Shown here piece after piece: positions 1-8,976 of a stretch of 64,000 nucleotides of DNA; the stretch's first letter is position 1; each line of letters begins with the position of its first letter. The notes beneath the pieces are model-generated. The model saw only the letters and a program-made list of their open reading frames with translations, ran no database searches and was not told the DNA's origin. This DNA comes from Pseudomonas reinekei (GTDB lineage: Bacteria; Pseudomonadota; Gammaproteobacteria; Pseudomonadales; Pseudomonadaceae), in contig NZ_MSTQ01000004.1 in NCBI RefSeq assembly GCF_001945365.1, forward strand, positions 1-64,000, given 5' to 3'. A program made the translations under genes and the position numbers.

Positions 1-145
1 CGAACGCACGCGCGCCGTTCACCAGCGGTTCGAACGTCGCGGGCACCGGATGGTATTCGGTGTTCTGCACGAACCACGGCAGGTTGAGCTGGCATGACAT
101 GGTTTTGCTGGTGGCGATCGGGACAGTGATCGTGGGGATGGTCAT
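1..145 (-). CDS. Unidentified protein, N-terminal 48 residues only (runs off left edge)
   Basis: An open frame on the minus strand starts with ATG at 145-143 and continues off the left edge. The start is supported by GGAGG about 8 nt upstream. The visible N-terminus begins MTIPTITVPIATSKTMSC, with no obvious signal peptide or membrane segment. I do not recognise the family from this fragment. Confidence 0.6.
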   Translation of the reverse strand, partial: MTIPTITVPIATSKTMSCQLNLPWFVQNTEYHPVPATFEPLVNGARAF

Positions 146-386
146 CTTAAAGCCTCCGATTTCGGGGTGTTCAATGGGCTGCAGGCCTGGCGGAACTGCC
201 TACAGTGGGCGGAGGTGTAATGGCCTGTAATTGATCAGTCCCGAACGGTACTGACGGCAAACAATTGTCACAAGTCGGCGCATTCCGTAAATCTCGTAGC
301 CCGAGGTTGTAGGACTGCGTGGTCCATGTCCTAGGACCATCCACGGCGAGATGTGTGCACAAAATTTGTGTCCACTTCAGATCCCT

Positions 387-400
387 GCGGGCTTGCCCGC
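387..400. repeat. Short REP-like palindrome
   Basis: GCGGGC-TT-GCCCGC is a perfect 6-bp stem. It resembles the core of the 'GCGGGCTTGCCCGC' class of Pseudomonas intergenic palindromes but lacks the usual conserved flanks. It lies just beyond the 3' end of the membrane transferase gene. The rest of 146-428 contains a 13-nt palindrome (CACAAA-A-TTTGTG, 358-370) and no credible gene. Confidence 0.4.
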
Positions 401-428
401 GATGAGGCCAGCCCAACCGCTCAAAACC

Positions 429-2126
429 TCACTGCCCCGCCGCCACACTGGCTGGCGCCTCGGTTGGCGTCACAATGCTGTTCAGATCGATAAACTTCCA
501 CTCAGGCCTGGCCCCCAACCGTGCATTGAACCGATAGTTGAACGTGAATTCATCGCCGGTGGCCACGCTGAGCGGCTTGCCATACAGCGCCTCCACTCCC
601 GCAAGGTCGTAGCCCATCAGCTGCAACAAGGTCGGAAAGATGTTGTAGTGGCTGGAGCGATCCTTGTTGCCGGCCAGTTGCGCTTGCCAATCAAGGGTTT
701 TCAAACCGCTGCCCTGGATCACTACCAGGGGCACCAGGCCCTCTTCCTCCACCGGGTCGCCACCGCAATGGGTGTTCAAGCCGGGGTTGCCTCGCTCATG
801 CAAGTCCTGGCCGTGATCGGAGGTGTAGATCAGCAGCGCGTTGTTCAAGTTGGCCTGGTCGAACACCCGCGAGAAAAATTCCCCGACGTTCCACAGCAAG
901 GTGTTTTTGTAGGCATTGCGATACAGCTCCCAGTCATCAGGCTGGCCGTTGAAGCCATCGCGCTTGCCGGTATCGGCCACCTCGACGAACTGCCCGCGAG
1001 GCAGTGTCGGGCGGTAGGCCATGAACGCATCCGGGTATTTGTCGTGCACCGGAAAATGCGCGCCGACCTTGTTCATCACCACCAGCTGCGCCTTGTCGTC
1101 GTTGAGCAGTTCGATCAGTTTCGCCGCTGCGGCCATGTCACGGTCGCGCACGCTGGTCTGGCCGAATTGCACGAATTCGTCGATGTCCCTTTTTTCGGTG
1201 TCGTTCATCAGGTTCTGCAGATTGCCGCCGGTGCGCTGGGCATCGATGTAGACCGTAAGCAACCCGGCCTTCTTCGCGTACTGCCAGATCGACGGCATCG
1301 TGCTGTTGATGCGCGTGTAATCGGCGCGGGTTCCGCCATAACGCAAGGTGATGTTGGTGTCGGCGCTGCAATTGGCGATGGACGCGGCGTAGCCATAGTT
1401 GAAGATGTCGACCCCGGGGCGCGGCGCCTTGAGGTTGCTGTGCACGCCGAACGGCGCGTTGATGTCCAGGTAATTGCCGGAGATGCTCTCGTCGATGATC
1501 AGCACAATGTCGTGGCTCACCGCTTTTTCGGCGCGCGCCAGGCTTACCGGTTCGCGCGGGCCGACGGTGTTGTGCAGGGATTCATAGGCGAACAGGTTTA
1601 GATAGGCCAGCGGCGTGTACATCTGGGGCAGGCCGCGGGCTCCCTCGCCCGCGCGCACGAACAACACCGCACTGAGCAGCAGCACACCCAGCACCGGTGC
1701 CGCCACCAGCAGCGCTCCCGGCACCGGCAAGCGCCGACGCGGCTTCAAGCCAATACCCAACAGCAGCGGCAAACCACCCAGCACCCCCCAGATGATCGCA
1801 TCGCGGTACTGGATGAGCGCCTCTTGAATAAAACCACCGGAATACACCAGCGAGACAAAGCTGCTGTAGGTCAGGTAATCGGCAGTGACGCGCGAATACA
1901 CATCGAAGAACACCGCCGAACCGAATATGGCCAAGGCGAAGAAATGCCGAATAAATGTTTGGCGAATATAAGCCGACATGAACAGCGCTACTGTCAATAC
2001 GACGAACATTCCCGCAAATAAAACTAATGGATAGCCGACTCCGATCGCGCTGATACGCCCAAAGTAATAGTCGTAATGGGTAATAAAATAGACAGCTATG
2101 AGTATGTGTTTGAGATATCGAATCAT
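429..2126 (-). CDS. Membrane-bound sulfatase-fold transferase, phosphoethanolamine/phosphoglycerol transferase type
   Basis: The 565-residue protein has several hydrophobic segments in roughly the first 165 residues, then a periplasmic alkaline-phosphatase-fold domain. Visible landmarks are the metal-site strand DIVLIIDESISGNYL, a region CSADTNIT that aligns with the nucleophile loop of EptA-type enzymes, and TSDHGQDLHERG near the distal metal site. Family knowledge suggests transfer of phosphoethanolamine or a similar head group from phospholipid to a periplasmic glycan or lipid A. It is divergent from the exopolysaccharide operon, so decoration of that polymer is a reasonable but unproven inference. 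A hydrolytic sulfatase role is less likely because of the N-terminal membrane domain. Confidence 0.75.
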   Translation of the reverse strand: MIRYLKHILIAVYFITHYDYYFGRISAIGVGYPLVLFAGMFVVLTVALFMSAYIRQTFIRHFFALAIFGSAVFFDVYSRVTADYLTYSSFVSLVYSGGFIQEALIQYRDAIIWGVLGGLPLLLGIGLKPRRRLPVPGALLVAAPVLGVLLLSAVLFVRAGEGARGLPQMYTPLAYLNLFAYESLHNTVGPREPVSLARAEKAVSHDIVLIIDESISGNYLDINAPFGVHSNLKAPRPGVDIFNYGYAASIANCSADTNITLRYGGTRADYTRINSTMPSIWQYAKKAGLLTVYIDAQRTGGNLQNLMNDTEKRDIDEFVQFGQTSVRDRDMAAAAKLIELLNDDKAQLVVMNKVGAHFPVHDKYPDAFMAYRPTLPRGQFVEVADTGKRDGFNGQPDDWELYRNAYKNTLLWNVGEFFSRVFDQANLNNALLIYTSDHGQDLHERGNPGLNTHCGGDPVEEEGLVPLVVIQGSGLKTLDWQAQLAGNKDRSSHYNIFPTLLQLMGYDLAGVEALYGKPLSVATGDEFTFNYRFNARLGARPEWKFIDLNSIVTPTEAPASVAAGQ

Positions 2127-2516
2127 TAGTTTTCCAATACTCGTTGTTGGCGACGGTCAATAAGCAGTCGGCCATTTTTTGACACTAGCACCGGGCCATC
2201 AAAGCGCAAGCGATGACGTAAACGAGACGAAAGCGTCAAAAAAAAAACGTCTCAAATCTGACACACTCAAGTGTCTACAAGCCTTGTAATTCAAGCCTTA
2301 CGACCGTTTATCGCTTTCCCGAAAATAGTTCCAGCCGCTCAACTTCCACGTAAACCCAACTGCGGCAAGCCTTTGATGGCAATTGGCCCCCCAATAGCGG
2401 GGGTGTCTTACTCTTTTAACATGTCATTTTGCTGACACGGTTTGCCGAGGCTGGGCTATACCCCATTTGACAGTCTCATTTCTGATCTTTCCAGCGAACT
2501 TACGAGGCACGCCAAT
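2127..2516. promoter_or_regulatory. Divergent control region before the exopolysaccharide operon
   Basis: This 390-bp non-coding stretch separates the divergent transferase gene from ugd. It contains a ten-A tract (about 2238-2247) flanked by the inverted hexamers GAGACG (2224-2229) and CGTCTC (2248-2253). It also has a palindrome ACACT-CA-AGTGT (2263-2274) and a C/G hairpin with CCCCC and GGGGG arms (2388-2403). I could not identify a confident sigma-70, sigma-54 or AlgU promoter. The dyads suggest regulator binding, but no regulator can be named. Confidence 0.5.
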
Positions 2517-3869
2517 ATGGACGTGAGCGTATTTGGTACGGGCTATGTTGGCCTGATACAAGCAGCGGCACTGGCCGATGTCGGACATCGCGTCTTATGT
2601 GTCGACATTGATCCCAACAAGATCAAGCAACTACAACAAGCCGTACCACCGATCAGTGAACCGGGACTTTCCGGCACGCTGGAAGAAAACATCAAGGCCG
2701 GACGGTTGCTGTTCTCCACCCAGGCCAGTGACGCGGTCGAGCACGCCGAGTTGATCTTCATCGCCGTCGGCACACCCGCCGATGAAGACGGTTCCGCCGA
2801 CCTCACCCATGTGCTGAATGTGGCGCGGCAGATCGCCAGCTACATGGAGGCCGATCGCACCCTGATCATCAAGTCCACGGTGCCGGTCGGGACTGCCGAC
2901 CAGGTCGCCGCCACCGCCCTCAAGGAACTGCAGCGCCGGGACAAGGGCGCGCTCAAGGTGCGCGTGGTGTCCAACCCCGAGTTTCTCAAGGAAGGCAGTG
3001 CCCTGGCCGATTGCATGCGTCCCGACCGGATCATCGTCGGCACCGACGATGACGACGCCCGCAGCCAGATGAGCGAGCTGTACGCGCCCTTCTGCCGCAA
3101 CCATGAAAAACTCATGTTCATGGACAACCGCAGTGCCGAGCTGACCAAGTACGCGGCGAACGCGATGCTCGCCACTCGCATCAGCTTCATGAACGAACTG
3201 GCCAACCTCACCGAATTGCTCGGGGCCGACATCGAAGCGGTGCGCAAAGGGATCGGTTCGGACCCACGCATCGGTTATCACTTCATCTACCCCGGTTGCG
3301 GCTTCGGCGGCTCATGCTTCCCCAAGGATCTGCGCGCCCTGCTGCACACCGCCGAACACAACGGCATGCCGTTGCGTCTGTTGCGCAGCGTTACCGACGT
3401 CAATGACAGCCAGCGCCACATCCTGTTCAGCAAACTCAAGGCGCAGTTTCCCCAAGGGCTGGCCGGCAAGTCCATCGCGATCTGGGGCCTGGCGTTCAAG
3501 CCCAACACCGATGACATGCGCGAGGCACCCAGCCGCTATTTGATGGATGCGTTGTGGGCCGAAGGCGCCAGCGTGCAGGCCTATGACCCGGAAGCCATGT
3601 CCGAATGCCGACGCATTTATGGCTATCGCAATGACCTGCACCTGTGCGCCACCCGCGACGACACCCTGGAAGATGCCGATGCGCTGGTGATCTGCACCGA
3701 GTGGAAGAATTTCCGTGTGGTCGACTTCGATCTGCTGGCGAGCAAGCTGCGTTCGCGGGTGATCATCGACGGGCGCAATCTGTACAACCCCGAACACGTT
3801 GCGGCGGCGGGCCTGCATTACAGCGGCATCGGTTTGCGTCACGTCGTGCCCGAGGCGCCGCGCCCATGA
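2517..3869 (+). CDS. ugd: UDP-glucose 6-dehydrogenase
   Basis: Oxidises UDP-glucose to UDP-glucuronate with two NAD, supplying uronic acid for the polymer. The 450-residue protein begins with a Rossmann motif GTGYVG (residues 7-12) and carries the catalytic motif GFGGSCFPKDL with the nucleophile at about Cys267. The length fits the UDP-glucose/GDP-mannose dehydrogenase family. ATG 2517 is chosen because it sits about 9 nt after CGAGG and places the Rossmann strand at the N-terminus; an in-frame start at 2442 would add 25 residues with no family support. It overlaps the next gene by 4 nt (ATGA) and is the first gene of the operon. GDP-mannose dehydrogenase is less likely because the next enzyme acts on UDP-glucuronate. 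Confidence 0.93.
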   Translation: MDVSVFGTGYVGLIQAAALADVGHRVLCVDIDPNKIKQLQQAVPPISEPGLSGTLEENIKAGRLLFSTQASDAVEHAELIFIAVGTPADEDGSADLTHVLNVARQIASYMEADRTLIIKSTVPVGTADQVAATALKELQRRDKGALKVRVVSNPEFLKEGSALADCMRPDRIIVGTDDDDARSQMSELYAPFCRNHEKLMFMDNRSAELTKYAANAMLATRISFMNELANLTELLGADIEAVRKGIGSDPRIGYHFIYPGCGFGGSCFPKDLRALLHTAEHNGMPLRLLRSVTDVNDSQRHILFSKLKAQFPQGLAGKSIAIWGLAFKPNTDDMREAPSRYLMDALWAEGASVQAYDPEAMSECRRIYGYRNDLHLCATRDDTLEDADALVICTEWKNFRVVDFDLLASKLRSRVIIDGRNLYNPEHVAAAGLHYSGIGLRHVVPEAPRP

Positions 3870-4927
3870 AGATTCTCGTGACCGGAGCCGCCGGTTTCAT
3901 TGGTGCCCACTGTGTGTTGCGGTTGCTGCGCGACGGGCATCAGGTCTTCGGGCTGGATAACTTCAACGACTACTACGACCCGCAACTCAAGCACGACCGC
4001 GTGCAATGGGTGCGGGAGCAGGCCGGCCCTTTCCAGCTCTCGACGGTTGACCTGGCCGATGCTCCGGCCATCGAGACTCTGTTTGCCCAGGAACAACCCG
4101 ACGTGGTGATTCACCTCGCGGCCCAGGCCGGCGTGCGGTATTCCCTGGATAATCCCCGGGCGTACCTCGACAGCAATCTGAACGGTTTCCTCAATATTCT
4201 CGAAAGCTGCCGCCGGCACCCGGTCAAGCATTTGATCTACGCCTCGTCCAGCTCGGTGTACGGCGCCAACCAGCACACCCCGTATTCGGTACAGGACGGC
4301 GTCAATCACCCGCTGTCGTTGTACGCCGCGACCAAGAAAGCCAACGAACTGATGGCCCACAGTTACAGCCATCTGTTCGGCATTCCCTGCACCGGCCTGC
4401 GCTTTTTCACCGTGTACGGCCCCTGGGGCCGGCCGGACATGTCGCCGATCCAGTTCGCCCGGGCGATTGCCCAAGGGCAACCGTTGAAGCTGTTCAACTA
4501 CGGCGAGCATCAGCGCGACTTCACCTACATCGACGACATCATCGAAAGCATCGCCCGGCTGATCGACCGCGCGCCGCAAGCCAACGCCGACTGGGACCGC
4601 GAACAACCGGACCCGGCCAGCAGCATGGCGCCATGGCGGATCTACAACATCGGCGGCCAGCACCCGGTAGAGCTCAAGGATTACCTGGCCTTGCTGGAAA
4701 AACACCTGGGGCAAAAAGCCCGGGTCGAGTTGCTGCCACTGCAACCCGGCGATGTCTTGAACACCTGCGCCGACGCCAGCGACCTGGCCCGCGCCACCGG
4801 TTTCCAGCCGCTTATCGAACTGGATGAAGGACTCGGGCGGTTCATCGCCTGGTTTCGCGATTACTACCCACTGCCTATCGCCCAAGCGCCGCTCGCGGCT
4901 GAATTCCAGCGGAGGACTGCTCAATGA
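3866..4927 (+). CDS. UDP-glucuronate 4-epimerase family NAD-dependent epimerase
   Basis: Short-chain dehydrogenase/reductase enzyme of 353 residues. It has the TGAAGFIG nucleotide motif at residues 6-13 and a YxxxK catalytic pair at about Tyr153/Lys157, within SLYAATKKANE. The early signature LDNFNDYYDPQLK is typical of UDP-glucuronate 4-epimerases, which interconvert UDP-glucuronate and UDP-galacturonate. It follows directly from the Ugd product, so the polymer probably contains galacturonic or glucuronic acid (inference). It overlaps both neighbours by ATGA junctions, which implies translational coupling. Confidence 0.85.
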   Translation: MKILVTGAAGFIGAHCVLRLLRDGHQVFGLDNFNDYYDPQLKHDRVQWVREQAGPFQLSTVDLADAPAIETLFAQEQPDVVIHLAAQAGVRYSLDNPRAYLDSNLNGFLNILESCRRHPVKHLIYASSSSVYGANQHTPYSVQDGVNHPLSLYAATKKANELMAHSYSHLFGIPCTGLRFFTVYGPWGRPDMSPIQFARAIAQGQPLKLFNYGEHQRDFTYIDDIIESIARLIDRAPQANADWDREQPDPASSMAPWRIYNIGGQHPVELKDYLALLEKHLGQKARVELLPLQPGDVLNTCADASDLARATGFQPLIELDEGLGRFIAWFRDYYPLPIAQAPLAAEFQRRTAQ

Positions 4928-5670
4928 CTGGACATGAAAAAGGTGTACCGCTTCAACAGCTGCGCCGTGACAAGCGCCTGGATCCCGAACACCGAATGCG
5001 CCTCGACGCCGCCATTCATATGCAGGGTCGCGGCTGGGTGACAGGCCGTGACGGTGGTCGGCCATGGACGTTGTCGCGCACCAACCGGGTGTTTGCCTGC
5101 TTCGGCGCACTGGTGATTTTGCTGCTGATCTCGCCAATCCTGCTGGCACTGGCGCTGTCCATCAAGCTCACCAGCCCGGGGCCCGTGATGTTCGTGCAGA
5201 AACGCACCGGCTATCGCGGCCGGATGTTCGGCATGTACAAATTCCGCACCATGGTGGTCAACGCCGAGGAGCTCAAGGAGTCGCTGCGCCACCTGAACAA
5301 ACACGGTGCCGACGCCATCGACTTCAAGATCGACAAGGACCCGCGAATCACCGGCATCGGTGGTTTCCTGCGGCGCACCAGCCTCGACGAACTGCCCAAC
5401 CTGATCAATGTGGTGACGGGCGACATGCGACTGGTAGGCCCACGGCCGACATCGTTCAACGCCTATCGCTACAAGGACAATCATCTCGCGCGCCTGAGCA
5501 TCTACCCCGGCATGACCGGCCTGTGGCAGATCTCCGGACGCAGCAATATCGACTTCGACCAGCGCGTTGAGTTGGACCTCAGCTATATCGCCGAGCAGAG
5601 CCTGCTGCTTGATCTGAAGATCCTGTTGAAAACCCCCTTCAAAGTATTCAGCGGCCACGGAGCAAGCTAA
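4924..5670 (+). CDS. Undecaprenyl-phosphate sugar-1-phosphate transferase (initiating enzyme, ExoY/WcaJ C-terminal type)
   Basis: Transfers the first sugar phosphate to undecaprenyl phosphate, starting the repeat unit. The 248-residue protein is the short form. One hydrophobic segment (about 57-82) precedes the bacterial sugar-transferase domain with KRTGYRGRMFGMYKFRTM, the conserved RRTSLDELPNL region, and the GDMRLVGPRP motif. The C-terminal part includes PGMTGLWQISGRS. It lacks the extra N-terminal transmembrane/CoA-binding-like domain of long WcaJ/WbaP enzymes. The sugar transferred (glucose, galactose or another hexose) cannot be read from sequence. It overlaps the flanking genes. Confidence 0.9.
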   Translation: MTGHEKGVPLQQLRRDKRLDPEHRMRLDAAIHMQGRGWVTGRDGGRPWTLSRTNRVFACFGALVILLLISPILLALALSIKLTSPGPVMFVQKRTGYRGRMFGMYKFRTMVVNAEELKESLRHLNKHGADAIDFKIDKDPRITGIGGFLRRTSLDELPNLINVVTGDMRLVGPRPTSFNAYRYKDNHLARLSIYPGMTGLWQISGRSNIDFDQRVELDLSYIAEQSLLLDLKILLKTPFKVFSGHGAS

Positions 5671-6317
5671 TGGACGGTTCAACTGCAAAAAGCCTCAGCA
5701 TCGCCAACCCGAGCGAGTCCAACCTGACGTCGGCCGTGCTGGATCAGGATCTGCGCATCCTGTTTCTGACCGCGGCCAACCCCGGCGCGGGCACTACCAC
5801 CAGCGCCCTGGCGCTGGCCAGCCAACTGGCGCAAATGAGCAGCGGCCAGGTGCTGCTGGTCGATGCCAGCCAGTCTTCGACCAACCTTACCCAACAACTG
5901 GGGCTGAGCAAGGAACGCGGTTTTCGCGACCTACTCTTCAACGAGCAGAGCCCGCCGCTGTTGCAGGACTGTGTGGTCAACGTGTCGAGCCTGCCCTTCC
6001 ACGTCTTGCCGTTCGGGCGTTTTTCGCGGGGTACTGAACACCTGACACCGGAGCGCCTGAGCCCGTTGCTCGCCCAGCTCGGCAGTCAGTACCGCTTCGT
6101 GGTGATCGACGGTGACGCGGTGTATTCCGCCGCCGACACGCTGGTCATCAGCACTCAGGTGGACGGCGTGATCATGGTCGTGCGCTCTGAAGACACGCGC
6201 TGGGAAGTGGCGCAGGCGGCGGTTCAACGCCTGACCCAGGCCGGCGCGAAACTGGTCGGCAGCGTGTTCAACCGGCGCAAGTACTACATGCCCAAGTGGC
6301 TCTACAAAAACCTGTAA
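5670..6317 (+). CDS. CpsD/BY-kinase-like ATPase with a degenerate Walker A motif
   Basis: The 215-residue protein has the MinD/BY-kinase fold order: a Walker A-like loop ANPGAGTTTS (about residues 36-45), a Walker A'-like strand VLLVDASQS, and a Walker B-like strand FVVIDGDAV. It ends in a basic and tyrosine-bearing tail, RRKYYMPKWLYKNL. Known family members regulate Wzz-dependent polymer length by tyrosine autophosphorylation. The invariant P-loop Lys is replaced by Thr here, confirmed at codon level, so kinase activity is doubtful. The ATG shares a base with the preceding stop (TAATG). A partner chain-length protein is encoded two genes downstream. Confidence 0.78.
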   Translation: MDGSTAKSLSIANPSESNLTSAVLDQDLRILFLTAANPGAGTTTSALALASQLAQMSSGQVLLVDASQSSTNLTQQLGLSKERGFRDLLFNEQSPPLLQDCVVNVSSLPFHVLPFGRFSRGTEHLTPERLSPLLAQLGSQYRFVVIDGDAVYSAADTLVISTQVDGVIMVVRSEDTRWEVAQAAVQRLTQAGAKLVGSVFNRRKYYMPKWLYKNL

Positions 6318-6340
6318 GCCCTCGCAAAAAGGATGACGCC

Positions 6341-7366
6341 ATGAACGCCAAACTGCTTGTCCTGCTGTTGCTGCCGCTTGCAGGTTGCACCAGCACTTCG
6401 GAAACCCAGAACATGCCGGTGAATATCCTCACGGCCTCACCGGCCAACGCCCAGGCCACTGACATGCCCAAGATCGAACAGACCTTGCGCCCGCAGGATG
6501 TGCTGGACGTGATCTTCCATATCAGCACCAGTGGCTCGGATGCCTACCGCGTACAGTCCGGTGACCAGATCGGCCTGAACTTCACCGCTGCCAGCCAGCT
6601 CAACGGCAACCAGTTGGTGCTGCCCGACGGCACCATCGAACTGCCGGGCGCCAACACCTCGGTGAAGATCGCCGGGCTGACCAGTGAAGAAGCGCGCCAG
6701 GAAATCCAGCGTGCCTATCAACGCAAACAGTTGTTCCAGCCCAACCGCAATCAGCTGACCGTACAAATCATCAGCCCGCTGACCAACGAACAGAACCTCA
6801 AAAACGCACTGAACCACCCAGCCACCGGCATGAGCCGGGAGATCACCGTGGGCACCGACGGCTATGCCAGTTTCCCGGAGATCGGCGCCGTGCCGCTGCA
6901 AGGCATGACCGTCAACCAACTGGAAGCCTTCCTCAATAAAAAGTACGCACAGCTGCCGGGGCGGATGACCGTCGATGTGCTGCTCAAATCCACCGCCGGT
7001 AACGAAATCTACGTGCTCGGTGAAGTCGGCCAGCCGGGTTCCTACCCGATCCGCCGTCCAGTCTCGGTGCTCGAAGCCCTGACCCTGGCCCGTGGCTCCA
7101 ACGTCAAGGCGCGCCTGGATTCGGTGGTGATCATGCGCCGCAACGGCAATCAGGTCCAAGCCCGTCGTTACGACGTGGAAAAAGCCCTGGCCGGCGATGC
7201 CTCGCAGATCGCCTACCTGCAACCGGACGACATGCTCTACGTGCCCAAGACCAAACTGGCCAGCGCCGGTGAGCTCGCACGGCAACTGGCGGATGTGGTG
7301 CTGTTCCAGGGTGTGGGCTTCAGCTTCGGCTACCGCGTCGACAACAAAGACAGTGACAGCAACTAA
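6341..7366 (+). CDS. Outer-membrane polysaccharide export lipoprotein (Wza/OPX family)
   Basis: Forms the outer-membrane channel for the mature polymer. The 341-residue precursor starts MNAKLLVLLLLPLAGC, with a lipobox LAGC and the acylated Cys at residue 16. The polysaccharide-export domain follows (LRPQDVLDVIFHIST, then a YRVQSGDQIGLNF repeat), and SLBB-like beta-grasp segments appear around VYVLGEVGQPGSYPI-like sequence (here IYVLGEVGQPGSYPI). ATG 6341 is selected for the lipoprotein signal and for AAAGGA upstream; an ATG at 6296 inside the previous gene is not credible. No C-terminal amphipathic Wza helix is obvious, so the pore may differ from E. coli Wza. Confidence 0.88.
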   Translation: MNAKLLVLLLLPLAGCTSTSETQNMPVNILTASPANAQATDMPKIEQTLRPQDVLDVIFHISTSGSDAYRVQSGDQIGLNFTAASQLNGNQLVLPDGTIELPGANTSVKIAGLTSEEARQEIQRAYQRKQLFQPNRNQLTVQIISPLTNEQNLKNALNHPATGMSREITVGTDGYASFPEIGAVPLQGMTVNQLEAFLNKKYAQLPGRMTVDVLLKSTAGNEIYVLGEVGQPGSYPIRRPVSVLEALTLARGSNVKARLDSVVIMRRNGNQVQARRYDVEKALAGDASQIAYLQPDDMLYVPKTKLASAGELARQLADVVLFQGVGFSFGYRVDNKDSDSN

Positions 7367-7383
7367 CTCTCAGGTGACCCGAC

Positions 7384-8976
7384 ATGAATCCAAAGGAAAA
7401 TTACCTGCACGAGTTCTTCAGGATCTTCTTCGCCAACAAGCAATTGGTGAAGCGCGTGTTCCTGGTCTTTGCAGTGATCGCACTGGTACTGCCGCTGATG
7501 CTCAAGCAGAGCTTCGATATCACCGCCCAGGTGATCGTGCAGTCGAAAAAACTCTCCCAGGGTGACGCCACCACGTCGCTCAATCAGGAAAACGCGACCT
7601 TCATTCCACCGTCACTGGCTGACATGGAAACCGAGAGCAATATCCTGCGCTCGCCGGCGTTGATCCGGCAGACCATCAGCGAATTGCGCGACAAGGGTGA
7701 GTACACCCCGCCTCCGGGCCTGCTCAATAAACTGCTGGCGCAACCGTTCAAGAACTACGTCAGCACGCCATTGCGTGAGCACGTGATCAACCCGATGAAA
7801 GCCGCGCTAGGCATGGAAACCGATCCGGTGCGCGACACCGCGCTCGACGCCCTGACGCAACAAGCCATCGACAGCCTGAAGATCGAAACCCTGCCAGGCT
7901 CTAACGTGATCTCGATCATCTACAGCTTTCCTGACCCGGCCCAGGGCACCAAGTTTGTCGCGTCGCTGCTGCAAAACTACCTGGTCAGCCGTCAGGCCTT
8001 GCAATCGATCGACCTGCCGCAGAGCTTCTACGAAACCAAGAAAACCCAGTATCAGGTACGTCTCGATGGCCTGGAAGGCAACCGCCAGGATTTGCTGGGC
8101 GCTATCGGTGCGTCCGATCCCAAGGAGGAGATTACCTTTCGCCTGAACGCGATCAATACCGAAGAGCAAGCGCTCAACCTGTACCGTGATCGCCTGCTGC
8201 AAAGCCAACGCTGGCTCGATTATCTGAAAACCAGCCTGGCCGCCGCCAAGGACTCCAAACTCAACGACTACACCTTCCCCTACACCTTCACCACCACCGT
8301 CGACAACATTGCGTTTGAAGACCGCGAGATCAAACAAATGGGTGAGGCGCTGACCACCCAGGTCAGCCGCTACATGAACGATCTGGCAATTTTCCAGCCT
8401 GGCAGTGAGCCGATGCTGCTGACCCGCGAGCAAATCGCCCGCACCCGCCAGCAGTTCCTCAAAGTGGTGAGCAACCGGATTCAGGAGCGCACCAACGACC
8501 TGGCGATTGTCAGTGCGGTGATCGACCAGAAAACCGCGCGCATTGCCGAGTTCAAGAACCGCATCCACCAGTTGCAGGAAACCCAGAGCAAGCTGCGCCA
8601 GGTGGACACCGAGATCGATGCCCTGCACGCGGCCTTCTCCACCTACGCACAGCGTTTTGCCGAAAGCAGCACCGCCCGCTCGCTGGACAACGACCTGTCC
8701 AACGCTCGGGTACTCAGCCCGCCGTTCGAACCGACCGAGGCGGCGTTCCCCAAACCGCTGTTGATCATTCCGTTCGGCTTGTTCACCGGTCTTCTGCTGG
8801 CGATTGCCTTCGTCTACGTGCGTGAGTTCTTCGATCATCGCTTCAAGCATCCAGCGCAAATCACCCATGAACTGGGCTTGCCGGTGCTGCTGGTGATCAA
8901 CGATCAAAACGTGGAACCGAGCAATCCGCACAAGAACTGGAGCGTGCCGAGCTTCGTTCATTGGGTGCGCAATTGA
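7384..8976 (+). CDS. Polysaccharide chain-length determinant (Wzz/GumC type, without kinase domain)
   Basis: Inner-membrane polysaccharide co-polymerase of 530 residues. It has an N-terminal transmembrane segment (about 23-42), a long periplasmic portion with predicted coiled-coil stretches (about 210-245 and 340-430), and a C-terminal transmembrane segment (about 457-478) following a Pro-rich approach (SPPFEPTEAAFPKP). The cytoplasmic tail after the second segment is short and carries no Walker motifs. The kinase-like partner is the separate protein at 5670-6317. It is preceded by a weak AGGTGA box about 9 nt upstream. It sets the length of the Wzy-dependent polymer. Confidence 0.85.
   Translation: MNPKENYLHEFFRIFFANKQLVKRVFLVFAVIALVLPLMLKQSFDITAQVIVQSKKLSQGDATTSLNQENATFIPPSLADMETESNILRSPALIRQTISELRDKGEYTPPPGLLNKLLAQPFKNYVSTPLREHVINPMKAALGMETDPVRDTALDALTQQAIDSLKIETLPGSNVISIIYSFPDPAQGTKFVASLLQNYLVSRQALQSIDLPQSFYETKKTQYQVRLDGLEGNRQDLLGAIGASDPKEEITFRLNAINTEEQALNLYRDRLLQSQRWLDYLKTSLAAAKDSKLNDYTFPYTFTTTVDNIAFEDREIKQMGEALTTQVSRYMNDLAIFQPGSEPMLLTREQIARTRQQFLKVVSNRIQERTNDLAIVSAVIDQKTARIAEFKNRIHQLQETQSKLRQVDTEIDALHAAFSTYAQRFAESSTARSLDNDLSNARVLSPPFEPTEAAFPKPLLIIPFGLFTGLLLAIAFVYVREFFDHRFKHPAQITHELGLPVLLVINDQNVEPSNPHKNWSVPSFVHWVRN

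Noticed and set aside
351..1601. Long plus-strand open frame of 416 codons
   Set aside because: It is antisense to the well-supported membrane transferase gene at 429-2126, has no recognisable domain and no ribosome site; it is a shadow of high-GC codon bias.
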